Origin: Patiria pectinifera
Lineage: Eukaryota > Echinodermata > Asteroidea > Valvatida > Asterinidae
DNA length: 64,000 bases
Direction: 5' to 3'
NCBI GenBank assembly: GCA_029964075.1
Contig: CM057135.1
Location: forward strand, 11,124,863 to 11,188,862
Part shown: piece by piece, positions 57,253-64,000 of the stretch
Numbering within the stretch: position 1 is the first letter of the stretch
How the letters are laid out: each line of letters opens with the position of its first letter
The notes under the pieces: model-generated
Told to the model about the DNA's origin: nothing
What the model saw: the letters and a program-made list of their open reading frames with translations, nothing else
Database searches by the model: none
Position numbers and translations under genes: made by a program

Positions 57253-57425
57253 TAGCCCGGTGATCGAGTGGTACTTAAGACATCTGTACTAGAAAGCAGG
57301 AAGTTGTGGGTTCGAGTCCCTTCCCAGTGATTTTTTCCAACTTTCACTTGGGCGGTTACATGTACACACTGAGTATACAGTATTCATACGTCGGTGAAGG
57401 GCAAAACCTAATTTGAACACATCAA
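57253..57425 (+). repeat. tRNA-derived SINE
   Basis: The head begins AGCCCGGTGATCGAGTGG with an A-box-like TGATCGAGTGG (about 57261-57271) and a perfect B box GGTTCGAGTCC (57309-57319), the internal RNA polymerase III promoter. A non-tRNA body follows. It is not a functional tRNA, since acceptor stem pairing is not evident. The antisense translation gives the familiar GRDSNPQLPAF artefact. Confidence 0.75.
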
Positions 57426-57429
57426 GTTT

Positions 57430-57835
57430 ACAACATCTCCTGATTTCCTGAAAACATAATACAAACACTCCCGTACACAAACACAAACCTTTAAAACTAT
57501 ACATGTACAATGTACAATACAAAATTATACCTGCTGCTACCCTTTGTTAACCTGATTTATCTACTCTTTTCTTTACACTCATAACATACACAAATACTGA
57601 AAATGGAACCAGAAAAGGCCTCTGGCATACACTCTTTAGTCATCAAGTGCAACTGTTCACTTTTTAGTTTAACTCCCAAAACCACCAATGACCTCATTTT
57701 ACCCCTTGATGACCACTGACCTTAAGTGTCTCACATCATCTTAACTGCCACTACCAACAAATTACTGTCACCAACTTACATCAAGATTGAAGACTGACTG
57801 TTAATTTAACAGCACTTTACCTAACTGAAAATACC
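57430..57835. other. Non-coding stretch, no gene seen
   Basis: AT-rich sequence leading into the tandem-repeat arm of the next foldback. Confidence 0.45.
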
Positions 57836-57844
57836 TATTTTTAC

Positions 57845-58460
57845 ACATATATTCATCTTCTAAACCACTTAGGATTAAAGTTTTGGTGTCTAAACATACA
57901 TTTCCAGGGTCAAGGAATGCAACTGTACCATTTGGGATAGTGTCAAATGGTCTGTTTGTCCAGATACAGTATTGTTGCCATCTTATTTTTGAAGATGGCC
58001 GCCGGCATTGAAAACTACATGTATTGCATCTTTAATCCACTTAACATTGAAATCTTAGTGTCTAAACATATATTTTCAGGGTCAAAGAACGCAACTGAAC
58101 CATTTGGGTTAGTGCTGAATGGTTAATTTGTCAAAAAATACATTGCGGTGGCCATCTTGGATTTTAAAGATGGCCGCCATTGAAAACCTCTATCTACCAA
58201 TATCTGTTCTTCTAAGCCACTTAGGATTACAATTTTGGCGTCCAAACATACATGTTCAGGGTCAAGGAATGCAACTTTACCATTTATGACAGTGTCAAAT
58301 GTTCAGTTTGTACACTACTGTGGCCATCTTCGATTTTAAAGATGGCCGCCAGATAATAATTGCATTTACTGATATCTCAGCTACTACCTCTTGTCAAATC
58401 ACAGTCTATAGGCGTCAAAACATATATTTTCAGGGTCAGGAAATACAACTCTTTTATTCA
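57845..58460 (+). repeat. ~175-bp tandem repeat, four units
   Basis: Starts near 57850, 58025, 58200 and 58375. Each unit ends in GATGGCCGCCA, a phrase also present inverted at 60840. Confidence 0.78.
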
Positions 58461-58979
58461 GAAGAGACCAAGATAATTTTACTTATACACACAAAATAGT
58501 CCAACTGCAGATAAAATATCTAACAGAATACCGTTGATATATACTGCAGTCACCGAAAATACTGTATGAACATGATGAAGTATAAGTAAAACAACATTAT
58601 GTGAGAATAAATGTCATCACTCACAAAACTTTACAGTTTAAAAGTGCTTGCCCTAATTCCCACAGTTGCACTAATTGCACTTAGCAAGGTGCTGCATGCA
58701 CGTCTTGCACCGCATACACTTTGATTCTTGAACCCACATTAAAAAGTTCACTGCAGGCTTTGGAAGCCACAGGTAACATGGTCCAGATAGGAACCCATTA
58801 CCGTTTTTGTTCATGTTCGAGTGCCTGATCCTAAACCGGCTTGTCCCCGTTGCTGAAACATCCCTTATCCCTAAGCAACCTGGATTGCGACATTGCAAGT
58901 CAACAACAAGCCAACTCTTAATCTGGCACAGCACGCTCAGGATGGGTTTCAAAACGACAAATAAGTGGAGCTATTTTTG

Positions 58980-60180
58980 TGGATTTTTCGGTCACATGTA
59001 ATACTGTAAACCACTGCCGCCTCCTAAAAACAATCTTTGAGTTGACCCAATACCTCACATTTACAGATCATATCGGAGCCCTTCACAAAGACAGATGCTT
59101 TTTTGTTGTTCAAACCAAAACAAAAACGCTGTCGACGGCAAGAAAACGGCCTACATCAAGGCACTGTGCTAGCTCCGGTGCTGTATAACGTCTACACAAA
59201 AACAACTCACAATTTAATAGACCAGGACACTGAGCGTTTCATCTACGCAGACGACCTTTGTGTTACATCTCAAAAGATTCCGTTCGAAGCCATAGAAGCA
59301 AAACTTACCTCAGCACTTAGCCGTCTCTATACTATGAGCGCGACCAGCTCCTTGCCAATCTCGCTAAGACCAGAGTCTGCTCGTTCCATCTCAGGAACGT
59401 TAACCGCGAAGCCAACCGATCTGGAACACCATTGGCCCCTTGTAGCCATCCTGTCTACCTAGGGGTGACCCTCCATCGCATCCTGTCATTCAAGTTATCC
59501 AAATTTAGTTCCTCGTAACAACATATAAAGAAATGGAACAACCTCTGAAAGGGAGCAAAACCACACACCCTTAGGATGAACCGTTTTGGCTCTGTGCCAT
59601 TCTTCAGCAGAGTATGCGTGCCCCATCTGGGAGAGATCAGCCCATACCATGAAACCTGACCCAGCCTTAAACAACTTGCAGTTTGATCACTGGATGCTTG
59701 AAACCAACCAACACAAGTAATTTGCACCTCCTTGCTGGCATTTCCTCTTCGGATTTCTGAAGGGAAGTTGCCAGCCGAGCTAAGATGTCCAAATATTGAT
59801 AAATGACGAGTGTCGCCTCCTTCAGGGACGGCAAGCTTCGGCACAAAAGGCTGAAGTCAAGAAAAGCTTCCTCAGCCATGTCCACTCCTTCACAACATCC
59901 AGGGAAGTGGCAAGACTCCAACACTAGAAGCAACTACTGGTAGCAAACGCCCACCGATTGTCATGGTTATATTATAACAACGACGGAAAACCTCCAGACA
60001 GTTGATACATATGGGTTAAATGGGAACCTTGAGAACCAGGACTAGCCGATCACAGACACGCCTTAATCAAATGAAGCTACAAAAGTGGTTCAGTTGCATG
60101 TAGTTGTGGAGAGGCAGAGTTGTTTCACATCCTGTAGTGCCAGAGTTGTCTACCTGCCTAGGTTCAAAGATGGCATTGAC
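58980..60180 (+). pseudogene. Strongly decayed plus-strand LINE RT
   Basis: Frames shift often, but the order reads RRQENGLHQGTVLAPVLYNV, ERFIYADDLCVTSQ (YADD), a P-VYLGVTLHRILS block near 59450 and LRTRTSRSQTRLNQM near 60040 followed by a Cys-containing tail. This is a Jockey/I-type non-LTR RT. It is the only sizeable retroelement on the plus strand here. Confidence 0.75.
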
Positions 60181-60289
60181 CCAGTAAACAGGACGGTATT
60201 GGGCCAATACCAGCTAATTATGGGTTTATTACAGTTTAATCGGTACAAGACCAGAAGCGGGCTAATGCTGGCTCGATAGCGCCAAAATC

Positions 60290-60690
60290 GTTCCGTGTTG
60301 ACGGTACAGACACCACAGAGTCGAAATTGGTCCAGTACTCGCCCTAATAAGTGGCAAACGGTAATGGTAACACCGTTCAGAGCCTGCATCAAACAAGTGC
60401 TGGTCTTTTTTAAGGCAAACAACAGCAAGACTACGAACAGCCTGAACCGGGTTATTGCAGGTCCTCTTACAATAAACCATGATGAAAAGACGGTAAAAGG
60501 CCTGAATCGGGCCAGTGTTGGTCCCTTTATGGGAAACTATAATGGCAAGGCGGAACACAACCTGAATGGAACCAGTGCCGGCCCTTTCAAGTCAAACCAT
60601 AATAGCACAAAGGTACGTAGCCTGAATCGGGCCAGTGTTGGTCCTTTTACGGCAAACCACACGGCCGCCGTATTAAGTATCTGGACAAAC
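60290..60690 (+). repeat. 63-bp minisatellite with open frame
   Basis: About five to six units around GCCTGAATCGGGCCAGTGTTGGTCC...AAACCA. As 63 is a multiple of three, one frame stays open for 132 codons with the repeat LNRASVGPF. I see no evidence of expression. Earlier, more diverged units reach back to about 60185. Confidence 0.72.
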
Positions 60691-60963
60691 TGACCATTTG
60701 ACACGATCCCAAATGGTACAGTTGCATTCCTTGACCCTAAAAATGTATGTTTGGACACCAAAACTTTAATCCTAAGTGGCTTAGAAGATGAGATATGGGT
60801 AAATATAGGTTTTCAATGGCAGCCATCTTTAAAATCCAAGATGGCCGCCATAATGTCATTGGATAAGTTGGTTCCTATCAACAATTGAAAGCTAAGGCAT
60901 ACAGGAGCATGTATGGACAATTTGGCGCTTTTGTCCGGAATGTCCACATCCATTTACTAAGCT

Positions 60964-61045
60964 CCCTAACCCTAACCCTAACCGGGAGTAACACAATCTA
61001 GGTTGTCTGAACATAGGGGTGTCGGAACATAGAGCAGTCACCGCC
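60964..61045. repeat. Telomere-like repeat with GTTCCGACAC motif
   Basis: Three CCCTAA units (60964-60983) are followed by ACACAATCTAGGTTGTC.GAACATAGGGGTGTCGGAACATAG. This is the inverse of the block at 17150-17235, so both belong to one dispersed family. Confidence 0.75.
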
Positions 61046-61049
61046 TGAC

Positions 61050-61855
61050 TAGTTAGTGTATACCTAAAACAGGCTTCCGTCCGCCGTTAACACATCTGTT
61101 ACTATATACTATTGCCTCGTTCTTCCGGCTCAGACAATACCTTAAATCGTACTTCTAAGGACATGGTCATCCTAGCAATACGACAAACTTTCGGGCTATG
61201 TTCGGGCTAACAACAGTCGAGTATAAGGTCACTCTTCGCGTCACGTGCACCGGTTCACATTGTGCACACGGTGACCGTAACGTAATGGCAACATTCTGCT
61301 ACATGCACTTCAAAAATCTGCTAAATTCAACCAAAGTCTGCTAAATCTCCTATAATTACACAAAATACATTATAAACACCTATACTCACATGGAGGTGTT
61401 ATCATCAAATGTCCTTAAACAAAAAACAAAAATCATCAATATTCTTCAAAAAAAATTAATACAAAACAAAAACATTTTCAAGTTTAAATTTAAATTGCAT
61501 ATCTAGCTGTATTTCTGTAACGTTGTGCTGTCGGGCTGTCACTGTCATGCTATGCTGCATTAATGTATTTCTAGGTCTGTCCATCCTCAGCCTGTCCGTC
61601 CGTTTGTCTCATTCTTATTGTATGTCTTTAATTTTTTGGCTGTCTTTTATCAACCACAATTATGTGTTGTCTATGGGTATTTATCAGTCCGTTTACTGTG
61701 TGTTTCACATTGTTTGTGTAATAAGTCTATTTGTCGTGGTCGTCTCGCTGTTTGCTTTGCTGTATCTTTCCGGTCCGTTTTAACCTGCCTGTTTTAGACA
61801 ATTTATTTCATGTTCACATTTATTTCATGTTCACATACTCTTCTTTTTTTAATTG
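61050..61855. other. Non-coding stretch, no gene seen
   Basis: AT-rich. The open frame at 61523-61783 is hydrophobic low-complexity with no support. Confidence 0.45.
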
Positions 61856-61879
61856 TTTTTGAATGTTTAACTGGTTCAT

Positions 61880-61950
61880 TTGTATTTATGTGAAGCGCCT
61901 TGAGTGTCAATTTTGACGGATTTGGTGCTATACAAGAACTTTTTCGAAAA
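61880..61950 (+). repeat. 3' end of a LINE or SINE
   Basis: ATGTGAAGCGCCTTGAG...GACGGATTTGGTGCTATACAAGAA resembles the conserved 3' end shared by many RTE/L2-type LINEs and their SINEs. Confidence 0.5.
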
Positions 61951-62332
61951 ATGCTGTCAAATTCAGCCTAAATTCGGCTAAAACGGTCACCCTGATAATG
62001 CACGTTCGCCCCTGTAGCCTCGGTTTCCCATTCGAGATCGGACCGGCCGTAGACGTACGTACGTAGACATAGCAGGAAGATTCTATAAAATATCAAAAGA
62101 GGGCGCTCTCACTGTGTTATGCATATTCTTCACTCGTTCCCCCGCCCTGCAAAAAGGACGCTGGGATACTCTGATGAGCTTGACAGAATCTTGTGAAGGA
62201 AGTGGGCTATGACCCATGTATAACGCATCTGGCTGCAGCTGTTCAAGACCGCAGTTAAAAATGTGCGCAAATGTTATCCGTAAACATCCCATAGAATTGC
62301 GCACATTCCATACCGGATGTGATTTCTGTTTC

Positions 62333-62357
62333 ATTATTATTATTATTATTATTAGTA
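62333..62357. repeat. (ATT)n microsatellite
   Basis: About eight ATT units. Confidence 0.9.
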
Positions 62358-62399
62358 TTAGCAACCAAAGCATCTAAAATGGTTGGATTAAAAACATTT

Positions 62400-62825
62400 T
62401 GAAAGATATTTAAATTACATTTGAGTTTGAAATATTAAAACTTTTAAATATAGCAATGCACATTAAACATTAAAAGCTCCTATAAAAAAAAAAAAATATT
62501 CAAAAAATCAAAAAATCAATCCAAACCAAGTTACTGGAAACATACTTTCACAGACCTAGAACATGACTAACAGAGCTCCACCGGACATGACAAGTATTTA
62601 AATTTAAAAAAACAAAACATTTCAGTTATAATACATATTTAAATCATTTAGACACACATGCATTCACAGGTAACTTCACACGATATAAAAACACTTCAAC
62701 CTAAAAATCAACTTAACATTGCTAAAAAGTGACTAACAATTAGGACTGAAAATTATAGAGACACCAGGGAATGAAACTATTCTTTAGTCTGTTCGTTTTA
62801 CAGAAAGGCAGGCTGAACTGTCTTT
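62400..62825. other. AT-rich stretch, probable LINE 3' UTR
   Basis: Follows the stop of the minus-strand LINE fragment at 62832. No gene is seen. Confidence 0.4.
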
Positions 62826-62831
62826 GGTTCC

Positions 62832-63254
62832 TTAATCCATACGATACAGGCTGGTGTTTTTGAGCAAATGATTCAGCCTATGGTTAAGATTTGACATGTC
62901 AGCGAATAACTGCTCACACAGTGACTTCCTGTGGGCATGTAGAGTTTGAATATCTACCTGCTCCATTGCCTTTGCATAAGACTTACCAGGGATAATAATT
63001 CTCAACGCTCTTCGTTGAATGGATGCCAACAAATTGGACTGTTCCTTACTTAAGCTGCTATGGTAAACCTGGCATGCATAATCAAGTATGGATCTAATAC
63101 AAGCAAAATAGTATTTGCAGAGGTCCAGCTGGTTAAGACCTGCCCTACGAAGTTGCACTAACAAATAAAGTCTTTGAGCAGCTTTTGTAAACACAGCATT
63201 AACATGAGTTTCCCATCGTTGCGGACCATGTGGACAAACTTTTGAGCGTCGCAT
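62832..63254 (-). pseudogene. LINE RT C-terminal fragment
   Basis: Reads WETHVNAVFTKAAQRLYLLV, LRRAGLNQLDLCKYYFACI, RSILDYACQVYHSSLSKEQ and IQRRALRIIIPGKSYAKAME, the thumb/C-terminal block of CR1/Jockey-type RTs. It is 5'-truncated: the palm is missing. Confidence 0.88.
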
Positions 63255-63499
63255 AATGCAATCCGACCGTTCGTGATTCGAAACGGAGCCTGAGCAAGTG
63301 ACGGGAATTGTAAATTTACAACACAGATAAGTTTTACAGAATTGTATACATTATTACGCTTTTTGAACGAGAAAAAAAACATCTCTTAACTGGAATAAAA
63401 GAGTAATGAATCAGTCTTTACGGCCGTTTCAAGCCTTGCAGAGTCATGACCTTGATAACAGACATAACCTATCGACAGACAAGTGGACATTACCGAGAA

Positions 63500-64000
63500 A
63501 AACAATAAGTCTGATTGGGTTGAAACTTGGTATGTTGGTAGACCGGGATGTGTTATAGATACAAAAATGAGGTGACGTCAGGATGACGTCATCATGCGAT
63601 TTTATATGAATTTTTGGACCTTTTAGCCATATCTCACGAACGCAATAGCAAAATTTAAAATTCTGTTCGCATTTGGTTTGTTAGGTAAAAGGTATTTGCA
63701 AAACAAATTGGGAAATGTCTGACGTCATCATAACGTCATCAATAATGCGATTTTTGAAAACACATACAAGGAAAGGTCTGATCGTCATGAAACTTTGTGG
63801 ATAGCTAGATAATGGTACCAGTATGCAAAATCCGAAATGACGTCACCATGACCTCATCGGTAGATTTTTTTAATGAATTTTTAAATATTTACAATTTCAT
63901 TTTGCTCCCAAAAGTGAACACTTTCTTACATCGGATTGACTTTAAACTTGGTACAAACCAAGACCACAATGCAAATATGTCAATTGACAAGTGTTATCAA
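63500..64000. repeat. TGACGTCA-rich satellite continuing past the window
   Basis: About three units of ~170-200 bp with CTGATTGGGTTGAAACTTGGTA, ATGACGTCATCATGCGATTTT and CGGATTGACTTTAAACTTGGTAC. It shares its motifs and order with 8345-9100, including GGATGTGTTATAGAT. Confidence 0.7.

Larger units (their letters stand above)
57840..60880. mobile_element. Foldback-like composite with ~175-bp tandem arms
   Basis: Left arm 57840-58460 has about four units of ~175 bp (CCACTTAGGATTA.A.TTTTGG, TTTTCAGGGTCAAGGAATGC, ATTTTAAAGATGGCCGCCAT). The right arm 60690-60880 carries one inverted unit. The core holds LINE and minisatellite sequence. Outer ends and target duplications were not resolved. Confidence 0.6.

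Noticed and set aside
57253-57330. Functional tRNA gene
   Set aside because: A and B boxes are present, but a paired acceptor stem and normal cloverleaf are not evident and a SINE body follows.
57289-57522. Minus-strand frame with GRDSNPQLPAF
   Set aside because: A known type of artefact from reading through a tRNA-derived SINE.
61523-61783. Small hydrophobic protein gene
   Set aside because: T-rich low-complexity frame without splice or homology support.

Overview
The window looks like nuclear DNA of a marine invertebrate. The reasons are short phase-compatible exons with GT-AG borders, very low gene density, abundant microsatellites and palindromic ACATGTACATGT motifs, frequent AGGCCTA-type words, and a retroelement mix (DIRS, Ty3/Gypsy, BEL/Pao, Penelope, several LINE clades) typical of invertebrate deuterostomes such as echinoderms, hemichordates or amphioxus. 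That placement is an inference; no species marker is visible. No prokaryotic operon, CRISPR array, rRNA or canonical tRNA gene was seen.

Host coding sequence is sparse and all on the minus strand. Convincing small exons lie at 14365-14535, 15241-15299 and 26971-27079, and their splice phases join correctly. An RPA-like OB-fold exon lies at about 32721-32906. An exon at 286-599 and a candidate CpG-rich first exon at 1241-1516 may belong to the same or a neighbouring gene. I do not recognise the product beyond the OB fold.

The left part (1-13 kb) is repeat-rich and non-coding: several foldback elements (3.6-4.1 kb and 7.5-10.1 kb, the latter carrying a ~171-bp satellite rich in TGACGTCA), a 27-bp minisatellite, two near-adjacent perfect palindromes, and a ~1.25-kb minisatellite of 20-bp units (11.87-13.12 kb).

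From 16.35 to 26.1 kb there is a nest of dead retroelements on the minus strand: a Ty3/Gypsy copy (Gypsy A, 16353-25651) with large internal deletions, carrying a Penelope-like element in its left LTR and a hAT-like non-autonomous element with a perfect 8-bp target duplication in its leader. Its right LTR abuts a truncated BEL/Pao integrase. From 28 to 32.6 kb come LINE 3' ends, a TA-flanked foldback (Tc1/mariner type) and a second hAT-like element.

The best-supported structure is a nest at 33311-56998. A DIRS tyrosine-recombinase retrotransposon (about 4.75 kb once insertions are removed) is split inside its reverse-transcriptase gene by a 7.56-kb Ty3/Gypsy element (Gypsy B, ATAT duplication at 36403-36406 / 55338-55341). 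Gypsy B was then hit three times: a 3.5-kb foldback in its left LTR, a 4.5-kb foldback between protease and RT, and a 3.3-kb LINE in its right LTR. Subtracting these leaves both LTRs at exactly 938 bp, which confirms the boundaries. Gypsy B keeps one open 1073-residue pol frame and an open gag.

The right end (57-64 kb) holds a tRNA-derived SINE, another foldback with ~175-bp tandem arms enclosing a decayed plus-strand LINE and a 63-bp minisatellite, a telomere-like repeat, another LINE 3' fragment, and the same TGACGTCA-rich satellite seen near 9 kb.
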